NCBI RefSeq assembly: GCF_023278565.1
Contig: NC_064680.1
Span: 4,154,001-4,218,000, forward strand
Direction: 5' to 3'
DNA: 64,000 bases
Source: Colletotrichum lupini
Lineage: Eukaryota; Ascomycota; Sordariomycetes; Glomerellales; Glomerellaceae
The notes under the pieces are model-generated. The model was not told where the DNA came from. It ran no database searches and was given only the letters and a program-made list of their open reading frames with translations. Shown here piece by piece: positions 11,159 to 22,371 of the stretch. Both the position numbers and the translations under genes were made by a program. How positions within the stretch are numbered: position 1 is the stretch's first letter; the number at the start of each line of letters is the position of its first letter.

Positions 11159-12359
11159 CTAACCCTCCAACTGATGAGCCACGTGGATCTCGCGAACATT
11201 AGTCATGTTCACACCCACAAGCTTCCAAGCCATAACACCCTTCTCGATATCACGATCCTCATGATCAAGCAGAACATAGCTCATCACAGGATCCGTAAAG
11301 TTCGCCTCCTGACGGAAATAGTAATCCTGCTTGTTCTCGATGAACGTCTGCTCGTTGGCGGCATAGCGCTCGTGCTTGCGGAAGGTATCGACGAGCTTCT
11401 GATCGAGGAAGAGCTGGCCCGCGTGGGTAGCGACGTTGTCCTGGATGGTGCCGTTGGCGAGGCGCTCGGTGCCCGGGACGTGGGTCATAATGTGGATGTG
11501 CGGGGTGCGGCCGGAGTAGTGGCCGGGCAGGTTGGTGCCGAACCAGACGGCGCCGTTGGCGTTGGTCTTGCGGAGGCCGCGGTGGAATGTCTTGTCTGCG
11601 TTGGAGGGGTCAGCTTCGCCTGCGCCGTTGGCCTTGGAGACGACGCCGGAGTAGATGCCGGTGGAGTTGGTGTCTGTTGTAGTGGAATTTAGTTGGATGT
11701 CCAAGATTTAGGGATAGGAGAGTGTGTGGACTTACGCCAGACTTCAACCCAGATGTCGGGAACGGGCTGACAGGTCTCGGTGTCGATGATCTGGAGGTCG
11801 AGGTACATGGGAATGCCAGACTGGCCATCGGTCAGGTCGAAGCGGTCGAGCTCTCCCTCGACGTCTGTCGATGGTGTCAGCAAAGTCTGAGGGAAGGAAC
11901 GAAACAGGTAAGTATGGGGAACATACAGAAAGGACCCTCAGTAGTCTCGATGCTGAGAACGCAACCATCATCACGAGTGGCGAAGATGTCAGCATCGGGA
12001 GTGTGCCAGTTGACGCTGTCATCAGTGATCTCATGGTCGGTGCTGAGAACAGAGTCGATGTCACGCATGGTAATGCCCGCATGACGAAGGGAGTTGGCAA
12101 GCTGAGCTCGGCGAAAGGCAGCCTCGTCAATGTAGCCGCGCTTCTCGAGCTGGATGTTGCAGTGAGCAAGATTCATGGTGTTGTCGAGGGAGTACTCCTG
12201 GCGAGCGGCGATCTCGAAGGCCGGGTTGACGGTTCCGTGAGCAGAGCAAGGGCGGATGATGCTGAGCATGCCGTAGCAGACCAGGAAGCCGAAAAAGTAG
12301 GCCACTATGACGTTGATGCAGAGCTGGAAGTAGCTGACGATGTGTCTGTTGAACATCAT
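11159..12359 (-). CDS. intradiol ring-cleavage dioxygenase-like protein, secretory
   Basis: Exons 12359-11927, 11864-11736 and 11673-11159 join in frame to 358 residues. Introns 11926-11865 (GTATGT..ACAG) and 11735-11674 (GTAAGT..ACAG) are both 62 bp. The N-terminus has one long hydrophobic run (INVIVAYFFGFLVCYGMLSII), a signal peptide or signal anchor. A pro-like segment (about residues 40-140) precedes the dioxygenase domain: EGPFYVEGELDRFD, DLQIIDTETCQPVPDIWVEVWH, NSTGIYSGV, then HYSGRTPHIHIMTH. By family knowledge Tyr in TGIYSG and GHYSGR with the HIH pair supply the ferric ligands that cleave catechol-type rings between the hydroxyls. The secreted fungal branch is linked to aromatic or lignin-derived compounds. 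The start is uncertain: the frame is open further upstream to 12491 and can be joined to an ATG near 12662 by another intron. Confidence 0.82.
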
Positions 12360-13211
12360 CTCACGGTGGTGGGTCTCCTCGGTAATGATGCGATAGTTGG
12401 AAGCAGGGTAAGGTACAACTCGGCCCTCTGCGTCCTCGTAGCAGACACGCACGCTGTGAGGAAGAGAATCCTCTCCAGCTATAAATATCATGTCAGAATA
12501 TTTCTTTGAGGTCTTTTCAGGTTGGGAAGGCAGGGTAGAGTGCTTGAAATATTCGCCAATCCAGTGAAAGAAACGAGCTTGCGTTGTTCGAATTGAACAG
12601 CGATAATTTCGTCAAAAAAATAAAGACATACCAGCAACGATGCGAATACTCTGCACGTTCATTGTGGATAACTCTCTGGTCATCAGCAAAGAGCTTGGTT
12701 GTTGTCGCAGTGTAAAGGTTCTGCTGTAGAAGCGAAGGTCGTGAAGAGTGCCTTGCCAAAGAAGCAAGTGAGAGTGTGGGTGAGGAAAAGATCTCTTGTT
12801 TTCCAGGAGGAATTCGAGAGGGTAAGTAGGAGATGTCGGGGTATGGCTTGAAGATGGAATACTCGTCGTATTCGCCTTTGGCGAGGAGTGCCTGAGGTGG
12901 TTGAGCAGGTGAGCAGTGAATGTCCACGGGATGCTTCACAGGTGAAGTGTGAAGATGCATGTCACGTGAGAGGGTCTTGAAGAAAAAGATGGTGTATCAT
13001 GACTCCAGCAACCTTTTCTCACAAGGTAATATCTTCCATTCATCCAACCTAAATATTTTGTTACAAAGCATGAGCTCAGCAGACAGCAGGGCCCTCTCAG
13101 ATCATTCTGCCTGATATTTATCCATCTTGCCATGGCATCTGTAAGCATCATTAATCCCAACTCCTCAAACGCCTTATTTTGTATCCAGCCAATCCAGTAC
13201 CTCTTTAATTC
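12360..13211. other. leader region of the dioxygenase and 3' flank of the F-box-like gene
   Basis: On the minus strand, a short frame beginning MNVQSIRIVA near 12662 ends at a GTATGT donor. Joined to the acceptor ATAG just upstream of GCTGGAGAGGATTC (about 12478), it would extend the dioxygenase N-terminus by some 55 residues. Whether this is translated or is a 5' untranslated exon cannot be settled from sequence. The rest holds no recognised gene. Confidence 0.4.
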
Positions 13212-13859
13212 TCACTCCAGCCCAGTCTCCTTCCACCACTTGAACCGATAACACACAAGCCTCGCATCAACCTCCCTCTCAAACCTGTCCCTCCACCCCT
13301 CCGGCATCTCCCCATAAAACCTCACAACCTCCAACCCTTTCAACGCGGCCAACACCCCAAAGAACTCATCATGTTTCTTCTCCGTCAACTTGGCCTCCCA
13401 CACTTTCGGGTTCGGCGGCCCCGGCCTCGGCTCCCAATCAACGACAAGCTCCGCCAAACCCTCCGCCCGCCGCGCTACTTCGGCGAAGATGGCCAGCCAC
13501 CGATTCCAGTTGGGATACTCCATGGCGATGAGGACGTACAGCCGCCGCAGGCGCTCAAAGCGCAGGGTCCCGTGGACGGCGAAGCCGATGCGCCGGTCGC
13601 CGTAGCCGTGGGAGTGTACGCGCATGATGGCGTCGGCGTGGACGGGCTGGTGAAGTTCGCGGTAGACGCGCTTGCAGGTTAACATGAGCGGCGGTAAGGG
13701 TTTCTTGTATTCCCCTTGCTCGAAGTAGACGTGCAGCGGCCGGACTGTGTCGCCAAAGTCGTCGTGGTCGAATGAGAGGTAGTACTCGTAGATTTTCTCT
13801 CTGATTTCCCATGGTAGGCTGAATAGGCCTGAGCCGTTCTGTTCTAAGGGTGCGCTCAT
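13212..13859 (-). CDS. F-box-like protein, unknown target
   Basis: A single exon encodes 215 residues. The N-terminus SGLFSLPWEIREKIYEYYL is the F-box-like opening (L-P-x-E-I-R-x-x-I-Y) common in Pezizomycotina; the region PPLMLTCKRVYRELHQPVHADAIMRVHS completes the pattern seen in these proteins. The remainder is rich in Trp, Arg and Glu, with a repeated scheme (RFERLRRLYVLI, AEGLAELVVDWEP) suggesting a small leucine-rich-like fold. F-box proteins couple substrates to SCF ubiquitin ligases, but many fungal members of this lineage-expanded family are uncharacterised. No intron is required. Confidence 0.7.
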   Translation of the reverse strand: MSAPLEQNGSGLFSLPWEIREKIYEYYLSFDHDDFGDTVRPLHVYFEQGEYKKPLPPLMLTCKRVYRELHQPVHADAIMRVHSHGYGDRRIGFAVHGTLRFERLRRLYVLIAMEYPNWNRWLAIFAEVARRAEGLAELVVDWEPRPGPPNPKVWEAKLTEKKHDEFFGVLAALKGLEVVRFYGEMPEGWRDRFEREVDARLVCYRFKWWKETGLE

Positions 13860-14450
13860 GGTGATTCTGTTTGTCTAGTCGTGTGCATGTGATGTTGCTA
13901 TCGTCATGTTAGATGGGGTAAATCGGAAGGATTGGTAGACAGCGGCTGAGCGGAAGGGTGGCCCACATACATTCTTTGTTGGTCTGCACCGCAAACTGTA
14001 ATACCAGATCACTAAGACCGCAATGGACTTTCCTTCAAATAGTCGGCAGCAATTGACATGGAATGTCGTTTCTTCAAATGCAAATGTCTGCCTGTTTGCA
14101 CGCCGCTGCTGCCTGGTCGTTGGTGCATGTTGTTTCTGCGGGAACGTCTTACGACGTCGGCCCAGTGGGGTTTGGCTTATTTTGCCCCGCTTCCCGGCTG
14201 TTTAGACCGAGAAACATGCCCCTTCTTCGGGTTTAAGGTGCTGACAGGCGGGGTTCCCACCCTTCGGCTCCGTCGGCCGTCCTCCGGTGCGGGTCCCCCG
14301 GTTCTTGCCCTGTTCGTCCACCGAGAGCCGGATGAGATGTACCTGCCTTGGGAGCGCACTCACTCTTTGCATGATGTGGAATAATACACGAACTCGGCAA
14401 ACCAGCGCTCGCATGTCGATTTGATAACCAGGGTGGTGGCTTTTGATTTC
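13860..14450. other. intergenic region
   Basis: This 590 bp lies between two leftward genes and should contain the promoter of the F-box-like gene. The frames that cross it overlap on both strands and show no domain; no repeat was seen. Confidence 0.45.
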
Positions 14451-15206
14451 TTACACAACATCCGCAACAATACCCTCCGGCGCAATCTCCCCCCTCCCAG
14501 GCGGCCCCAACTTCATCTCCTCCACAGCCTTCACCCACTCCTCCATGGTATTCACATTCGTCAACCACCACTCACACCCAGCCGGCGCATCAACCATCAA
14601 CCCGTCAAGCTCCCTCGCCGTCTCCTCGGGCCGCGGATGCCCCCGCGCAACCCGCTCCGCCAAACGCGACAGCGCAGGCGGCGCCCAAATCGCCAGCAGC
14701 GGCTCGCATACCCCTTCGGCGGTGCGGAAACACGTCACGGGCACGGCGTCGCGCTTGACGAACAGGTGGAAGAAGGCTTCCGCGGGGATCAGAGGGTAAT
14801 CGCACGCCAACACTGCCCAGTACGCCCACGCGTCGTAGCGGTACGCTGCCAGGAGTCCCGCTGCGGGGCCACTGTCGCCGCCGGCAGTAGCATGCTTTGC
14901 ATCCGGGTTTGCGGGGTGATAGTCGCGCAGGATATGTATCCTCGGAGGTGGTGTCTTGCAGTCCTCCACTTCGGCAGGCTGGTTGGCGGCCTGCGCCAGC
15001 AGCTCGTCGAGGAACTCGTCTGTCTCGGACTCCTGCGCCAGCGAGATGAAGATCGTCTGCGGCTCCGGGAAGATGGTGCGTAGCAGTTGCAGCTGCCGCC
15101 GGTACAGGGGTGTTCCGTCGGGCATCCGGAGGAGGTGTTTGGGTGTGCCCATCCGGGTCGACTTGCCGCCCGCTAGCAGGAGGGGTCTCATCGCCGGTAG
15201 TCCCAT
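14451..15206 (-). CDS. MobA-like NTP transferase
   Basis: An intact single exon encodes 251 residues with a nucleotidyltransferase-A fold of the MobA type. It opens with the nucleotide-binding loop LLAGGKSTRMGTPKHLL (residues 9-25). GGDSGPAAGLLAAY matches the GPLAGL segment, and LACDYPLIPAEAF is the acidic metal-binding motif. WWLTNVNTMEEW near the end matches the N-x-N-T-x-E-D/E motif at the C-terminus of MobA proteins. In bacteria MobA adds GMP to molybdenum cofactor; eukaryotes are not known to need that nucleotide form, so the fungal substrate is open (MocA-like CMP transfer or another nucleotide transfer are alternatives). A second ATG at 15191 (MRPLLL) is an equally good start. No cofactor genes lie nearby. 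Confidence 0.82.
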   Translation of the reverse strand: MGLPAMRPLLLAGGKSTRMGTPKHLLRMPDGTPLYRRQLQLLRTIFPEPQTIFISLAQESETDEFLDELLAQAANQPAEVEDCKTPPPRIHILRDYHPANPDAKHATAGGDSGPAAGLLAAYRYDAWAYWAVLACDYPLIPAEAFFHLFVKRDAVPVTCFRTAEGVCEPLLAIWAPPALSRLAERVARGHPRPEETARELDGLMVDAPAGCEWWLTNVNTMEEWVKAVEEMKLGPPGRGEIAPEGIVADVV

Positions 15207-15707
15207 GGTTCTTTTTGTGATGATGACTTTTCTCCCTTGTTTCGCTTGATCTTCTATCTGAAGGGTTGGTGCGCGAACCGTTGATCCGGAATCCTACTAC
15301 CAAAGGCGATGTAACGCGATCAACATGGGGCAGGTAAACCGCGATAAGGATGGATGTACGGCATTGAGCTCGAGGTGATACTTTTGGTGAGTAAGCCGCG
15401 CGTCTGAACGTTTCCCACATCGTGTACGACACGATGTTATTCTAGAGCGTCATGATTACGGCATGGCGCAGCTGGGGGCTAGTGTAACAATCGACAAAAA
15501 ACCGATCTACCCGTTGGTCTATCCGTCCTCTATCCGCTCAGGCGTTTCCCATCTGGGCGCCCTGCATATCATCTGGCCCAACCCAACATCTTCACATCCT
15601 ATCCCCCCATGTTGCCATGTGCCATTATGCCATGGGGGAAGAGAGAGATCTTTACTTTGCCCCCCCCCCCCCCCCTGTCTCACCTCTTTTCTCAAAATCG
15701 TTCTGAT
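15207..15707. other. intergenic region with 16-base C tract
   Basis: This segment runs from the MobA-like gene to the left end of the AT-rich element. It contains an uninterrupted run of C at 15660-15675 and ends in TTCTGAT (15701-15707), the copy of the direct repeat that flanks the element. No coding frame was recognised. Confidence 0.6.
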
Positions 15708-15708
15708 A

Positions 15709-15734
15709 GTGAACATAGGTAAACTGACCTGTGG
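15709..15734 (+). repeat. left terminal inverted repeat
   Basis: It reads GTGAACATAGGT and continues to CCTGTGG, followed by seven C. It pairs with 22063-22088 at 24 of 26 positions. It is preceded by TTCTGAT. Confidence 0.8.
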
Positions 15735-16099
15735 CCCCCCCGGTTACCTAACCTAACTATAGGAAAAAGGACGTAACCTAACTAATTTTTTAATTAGCTA
15801 GTTTAATTACCATAGGACTAGCTAAGTGGATTTTTAATTAGTTAAAAAATCCTTAGCTAAGTATAAACTACTTTTACTAATTATAACTTATATTACTAAT
15901 TATATACCTCTTATTTTATTATATAAGTAGCCCTTATTATACCCTTATTAACTTCGTATTTTATTCGTTATTGATTTATATTAAGCCCTTTATAAAAAGG
16001 GTTATTAATCTACCTTTTCGCTCCCTAATTAATTTATAACTAGTTTCGAATTAATTCTACCTATTATAGTCTCCTATAAGTATTTAATAAGTTATATTT

Positions 16100-19000
16100 T
16101 CTAAAAGTATTTCGGAATTATTTCTAAACTAGTTTAGAACTAATTTTAAATAAGAAGTATATTAGGACTATTATTTAAGTATTCCTAGCCTTAAAAGTAA
16201 TCCTATTTATTATAAAAACCTACCCCCTTTTAAATATAATAAGGTATATAATTAAGAACTAGTTTAGGACTAGTTTAGAACTAATTTAAAATTATTTAAA
16301 ATAATAAAATTAAGCTTATATTTAGTAAGGTATATTATAGATTTTTAGTTAATAATAAAAAGGTTACTTATATAATTATAAATAATTCCTAAATAATTTA
16401 GAACTAATCCTAAACTAATTTTAAATTTTTAAAAAACTTAATTTATTTCTAAGGGTAATCTTTATATTTATATTTATAAGTATAAAATTAATAATATCCT
16501 AATACGTATAAAGAGCTATAAAATAAGTACTAACTCGGTTAATATAAATAATAAGGCTTTAAATAAGTAGTTTAGGACTATTTTAGAACTAGTTAAGAAC
16601 TAATTTAGAATTAATTAATTATTTATTTATTTAATTTTTTATAATAAGCTAAAAAAAGTTTATAAGAACCGTAAGGTCCGTAGCCCCCTCTCTACTCTTT
16701 TTTTAAAAAAAAAGGCTAAATTTCCTATTCCCTTTTTAAAAGTCCCTATATATAGTAAAGGAGGTAAAGAAGTTATAAGTAATTTTAAAGTAATTCCTAG
16801 CCTATTCTAAACTAATTCTTATTTTTTACTTAGCTTAATATAGCTACTATACGTCGTATTATTAATATAAATACTAAGTTTAAATATACTTCTTATAGTT
16901 TTTAAAAAAATATAAGTTATTTCGGAACTAGTTTAGAACTAATTATAAACTAATTCTAAACTATCTAGCCTACCCCCCCTCTTAACTTAATAGTTTTTAT
17001 TAATTTTAATAAAAGTTCTCTTAAGTTAAAGAGGAAGTAAAAAAAGAAGAGGTTATTACCTTTTTTTTAAAAAATATCTCTACTTAGGAAAATCCTATTA
17101 TAATCGATTTTAATAATATTATAAATAAAAATAAGGATAATAATATAAAAAATACTAAGGTTAAGGGTAATACTAAGGATAAAAATAAAAATAATAATAA
17201 GTAATTTAGAACCGGTTTAGTATCGTTTTAGGAATAGTTCAGAATTAGTTTAGTAGTTTATACTTTTATCTTTTTAAAAAATACCTATTATAAGTAGTTT
17301 CTTAGTATTAATTTAGAACTAATATAGAACGGATTTAAAACCACTTTTATATTTTATTATTATATTATAAAATTGAAGTTTTAATATATAACTAATATTA
17401 GTTTACTTTCTATTTTATTTTAATTAAAATATAAACTTTATATATAATATATATATTTATAATCTTTATTTTAATTAACTAAGTTTTAAAATAAGACTAA
17501 TATAATAAAGAATATTTTAATAATAAGTAATATTTATATATCTATTTATATTATTATTAAAGAATAATATATTATTCTATATAAAATTATTATTATTTTA
17601 CTCTTTATTAATATTATTAAATATAGAATTCTTATGTTAAAATATAGGTATTATTTATAGTTATATTATTATTAAATATATATTTACTTATTTTATATTA
17701 GTATTATTTCCTCTATCTTTTAGAATATTTTACGAAATATAATATAATTAAAATTATAATTATTATATTTATTATTTATATTTTTATTATTATATATATT
17801 TATATATATATGCTACTTTTACTAACTACTTAGGCAGGTCTTAATATCGATTATATAGTATTAATATATATATATATATATTTATCTATCTTTATTATTA
17901 TTATAAAACCTATTTATTATTATAAGTAATTATATATTATTTATATGATACTGTTTACTTTATATTGAATAATACTTAATAATATAAGTAATTAAAATAA
18001 TAGAAATAAAAATATAATAATATATAGGTCTTGATTTCTTTATAATATTATAAACTAAATAGTTTTAAATAATAATATTAGAATATTATTTGAATCGTAA
18101 TACGTATACTAAATACTAAATCTAATATATATTTTCAAATAATATTAAATTATTCAAAACTTAAAAACATGACTAAAGTAATAATTATATTATATTATAT
18201 TATTATTTAATTATCTTTATTAAGTATATTAATAAAAAGTATTATAAGCGAAATATTTAATATATAATTATAAAATATATTATATTATTAAATAACTATA
18301 ACTTTATTAAATATATATAATATATATAATATATATAATATATATAATATATATAATATATATATTATATATTTAAACTTTAGTTTTTAGTTTTTATATT
18401 ATATTATTATTAAGAATTATTATAAAATAAGGAGGAATAGGGTCTAAAGTAATTCGGAATCGATTTTAAACTATTTTTAAAGTCTTTATTATAGTTCTTA
18501 TAACCGTAATCTCTTTTCCTTAAGCTTTAATTAGCTTATTTCTAAACGTAGCTCCCTTTTTTAAATATTTAATAAAGTATAACGCTTAGTAATATCCTTA
18601 TTTTAACTTTAAATAACCTCGTTTTATAAATTTATTATAAATATACGACGTAAATCTTAACGAATAATATTAAACAAAGTTACTTAAGAAAGACCTTATA
18701 ATCTATTTAAAAAGAGTTCTAAAGGGCTTAAGAATATATTTTATACCCTTTATTATAACTATAACTAATTTTAAGACCTTAACCGGCTATCTAAACTTAT
18801 ATTAAAAAGTACTAAGCTTAAAAAATTACGAAGTAATAATTTAATAAATTATTAATAAGCCCCTATATCTTTTTTATATAGAGCTAGTTCTCGTTATTTT
18901 AAACGACGTTAACGTTTTATTTTAAATTAGTTTAGAATTAGTTTTAAATTTAGTTATAAATAGTTCTAAGGGGTTTATACTTAAATAACTAGCTAAGGTA

Positions 19001-21930
19001 CGATATTTTTTAATAATAAATATATCCCGCTAAGTAAAATAAATACTTAATTTTTAAAAAAGGGTATTTTGCTTAAGAAGGTATTTATTATATTCCCTAG
19101 ATCTAAATATAATAATTAGTTCTAAATTAGTTCTAAAAGGATTCTAACCTATTTTTAAATATAAATTAATAACGGAACGAAATAATTACTTTATATATAC
19201 GAAGCTTAATAAAGGGCTTTTATAATATTAATATAAATATAAAACTTATCTTAATCCTTAAGAGGTATTTATAAATAGGTCTAGTTAAGTCTAGCTATAA
19301 TATTTTTTTAGGATTTATATTAAGCTTAAAATAAGATTAATAAATTACTTAGTATCGATTTTAAATTAATTATAAACCTTTTCTAAATAAGTTCCGAATT
19401 ACCTTACCTCGTAATTAACTATATAATAAAAAGTAGTCCTTTTTTAATTAATAGAATAGAATACTCCTTATTTAATTCTATTTTAAGTTTAGGGAGCGAT
19501 CTTTTAGAACGTGTTTTTTAATATTATAATAGAAATAAACTAAGTAAAATCGAATATATTTTTTAACTTACTATTCCTAGGGGCGATATTATAAATCGTA
19601 ATAAAGAAATAAATATTAACTAAACCCTTTTTAAATTAGTTCGAAACTAATTCTAAACCTTATATAAAAGGATTTTATAAACTTACTTATTAAGTTCTTA
19701 TAATCTTAGTTAATAATAATACTTAATAACCCCTAGTTATATTTAAAAAGATATTTTTATTAAATAATATACCCAAAACGCTTTTTAAGAATTTAAAAAA
19801 CGAGTTAGTATATCCTATAGTATATCTTAATACTCTCTATATTTATAAAGACTTAGAGGAGTAAAATAGCTATTTAAAAAGTTAATAAATAGTTTAGAAA
19901 TATTTCGGAATAGATTTAGAATCGCTTTAGAACGTTTTTAAGAAACTTCGTTATACTAGCCCTAAATAACCTTAACTTTATTATAGCCCTTAATATATTT
20001 ATAATTCGTATTTAATTAAAAAGTCAAAAAGGCATTCTTTTTCTAAAGTTTAGCTTACTCTAAATAAAAAGTAATATAAATATGATTATACTTATTATTA
20101 TTAAAATATTAAATATACTAAAAAGAAGTTAGAATAAATTCGGAGTCGATTTAGAAATAGTTCTTAACGCTTTATAAAATACTTATATTAATATAATAAC
20201 GGGCTTATATATATTAATACTCGTTTTATATAGTTAAGTAAAATAACCTAATTAGAAAATAAAGAGCTTCTTATATTTATATAATATTTATAAGCTAATT
20301 AGTATTACTAAGGGCACCGCAAATCTCTATAATAATCTAATTATAGAATCTATTATAGAGCTTAGTAAGCTCCTTTAATTATAAGAATATATTTAAAAGT
20401 AGTTAAGAACTAATTCTAAACATATTCGGAACGTTTTTTTTACTTAATCCGCTTCTTAATTAACTAATCTTTTTTATAATATTCCGAAGTTCTAAATAAA
20501 TACTCTTAAGTATTTAAGTAGGTAGTAAAGAGGGGTGCTTATAAGTACTATAAGAAGTTAAAATAACTACTAGTTTTATAGTAATATTAACTAGTACCTA
20601 ATAGTTCTATTTTACTAGATATAATATTTAGAGAATTTCTTTTAAAATAATATAATTTATATCTAAATTATATTAGAATTACTTCGGAATATATTTAGAA
20701 TAGATTTAGAACTAGCTTATTATAATATCGTAATTTTTATTTATTATTTATAAAAAAGTAATACTTATTTCCTCTTACTATATTAACCTCTTCTCTTTAT
20801 AATATAGAGCATATTAAAAGTAAATAGGCTTAGTATTTAATTAGAGGAAATTTAATATAATAGTTTTCGCTATTACTATATAAATTCTTATAAATATACT
20901 ATATAATAAGTAATTAAGTATTAAGAATATACTAAAGAGATTCGGAATTAGTTCTAAATAAGTTATAAATCGGTTTAAAATAATATATATATACTATATT
21001 AGTTATTAATAACCTTTATATTACAATTTTTATAAAATAGGGTATAAGAAGTACTTATTTCGAATTATTTAAGCTATGCCTTTACTTACTTATAAAAATA
21101 ATTAATAAGGACTACTTTTAAACTAGTTCGGAATTAATTTAAAAAACTTATATAATTACTCTTTTTTTTAGTAATATTTTATAAATACGTTTATATATAG
21201 AGGTAATATCCTTAGTTATATTTTTTATAACTCGAGTATAGTTTTAATAAGGTAAAGTTTAATTAAAATATAAATACGCTTTACTATTAATATAATAATA
21301 TATAAAGCGTTTATAAACTTAATTTTATAAAAAGGTAAATATAGTAATCTTTAAAAATACTAAACGAGTATTATTATATTAAAACTATTAAGTTCGGAAT
21401 TAATTTAGAAATAATTTAGAACGACTTTAAAAAGTATTATATACCGTTCCTTATAGTACTTTAATATCCTTTAAATATAAATTACGTATATTAATGTAAT
21501 ATATAATACCTTCTTTACTTATCTTTAAATACCGTATTAATTAATTATAATATATAATCTTTTATATTATAATTCGGTAATTATTTTATTAGTTTTAATA
21601 CCCGCTTATAATAACTTCGGTAGAAATTAAAATAAGTAATATTTTAAAAGTTTTATTAAAAGAGTTCTAAACTTATTTAAAATAGGTTTAAAAATAGTTT
21701 AAAAAAAGTCTTACCTCTTCTTATTTAAATAGACTACTACTTTTATAGAATTTTTAAAATATATTAAAATTATTTTATATTTATTAATTAAAATAATAAG
21801 GGTTAAAAAGTAGTATTAGTAATTTAAGTTTAAGAAAAATACCCGTATTATTTAGCGAATTTATTAAAACTATTCTAAATAAGTTTTGAATCGGTTTTAA
21901 ACCGATTCGGAATTATTTTAGTATAACTAT
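16100..21930. repeat. recurring islands of a palindromic decamer motif
   Basis: At least twenty short islands share head-to-tail copies of a motif near GGTTC-R-GAACC, most now mutated to forms such as TAGTTTAGAACTAATT. Clear examples begin near 16110, 16258, 16568, 16919, 17203, 18451, 18924, 19110, 19355, 19636, 19892, 20134, 20400, 20676, 20938, 21118, 21387, 21663 and 21870. The copy near 21885 keeps most GC (GAATCGGTTTTAAACCGATT). From 18.9 to 21.9 kb the islands are spaced about 180-290 bp, usually about 260. This suggests an eroded long tandem repeat or a regularly spaced binding or structural element. Confidence 0.6.
17340..18420. repeat. ultra-AT core within the element
   Basis: About 1.1 kb here is nearly devoid of G and C and lacks the decamer islands found on both sides. 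It includes a short array at about 18309-18362 with a period of 9 bp (units of AATATATAT). It may be a nested older insertion or the most heavily mutated part of the element. Confidence 0.5.
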
Positions 21931-22062
21931 AATTTTTATCTAAGGTATATAAGAGGAGAAGTTAAAAAATTTCTATTTTAGTATATGGCCCGTGACCTAA
22001 CCTATAGTACACGGATAAAAAGTTAAAAATATATGGGGTAGTTAGCTAACCCCCCCCCCCCC

Positions 22063-22088
22063 CCACAGGTTAGTTTACCTGTGTTCAC
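22063..22088 (-). repeat. right terminal inverted repeat
   Basis: On the minus strand it reads GTGAACACAGGT and continues to CCTGTGG. It is adjoined on the inner side by a run of 15 C on the plus strand (22050-22064, sharing two bases) and followed by TTCTGAT on the outer side. Confidence 0.8.
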
Positions 22089-22245
22089 TTCTGATGTGGA
22101 ACATAATCATCACCAATAAGATCACTCATCGCAGCATCAACACTAAATTCCACGTCTAGCAATTCAATCAATGCCGTTGGTCCCCAAACTAACCAATATC
22201 CCACCACAGACACTACCACACCCACCCATTAACGAACTATCATGA

Positions 22246-22336
22246 CTAATCCGAACCGCGATCCGCGACTTCTCCGAACAATGGTTCCTCATCCCCCCCC
22301 CCCCCCCCCCCCCCCCCCCCCACACAACCACACCCC

Positions 22337-22371
<35 letters not shown>

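Larger units (their letters stand above)
15709..22088. mobile_element. degenerate TIR DNA transposon, RIP-like AT-saturated, 6.4 kb
   Basis: The ends form a terminal inverted repeat of 26 bp with two mismatches (15709-15734 against 22063-22088, starting GTGAACA), and both differences are transitions. TTCTGAT occurs immediately outside each end (15701-15707 and 22089-22095; the eighth base differs). This is the signature of a cut-and-paste DNA transposon making a 7-8 bp target duplication. The inside is overwhelmingly A+T, full of stops in all frames, and no open frame of even 60 codons lies between about 15.76 and 22.16 kb. This fits heavy C-to-T mutation by RIP in a once-repeated sequence. 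No transposase can be read, so the superfamily is unknown; the target-site length is compatible with hAT-like or KDZ-like elements. Confidence 0.75.

Noticed and set aside
14605..15432. A 275-codon minus-strand frame overlapping the MobA-like gene
   Set aside because: Arg/Pro-rich alternative frame with no motif; the overlapping frame has all MobA motifs.
16100..21930. Decamer islands as heat-shock elements
   Set aside because: The GAA and TTC words are not spaced by the required two bases, so the pattern does not fit the heat-shock consensus.
15709..22088. Centromere, mitochondrial insert or CRISPR-like array
   Set aside because: Flanking inverted repeats with a target-site duplication explain the block as a transposon; island spacing is irregular and units are not spacer-repeat arrays.
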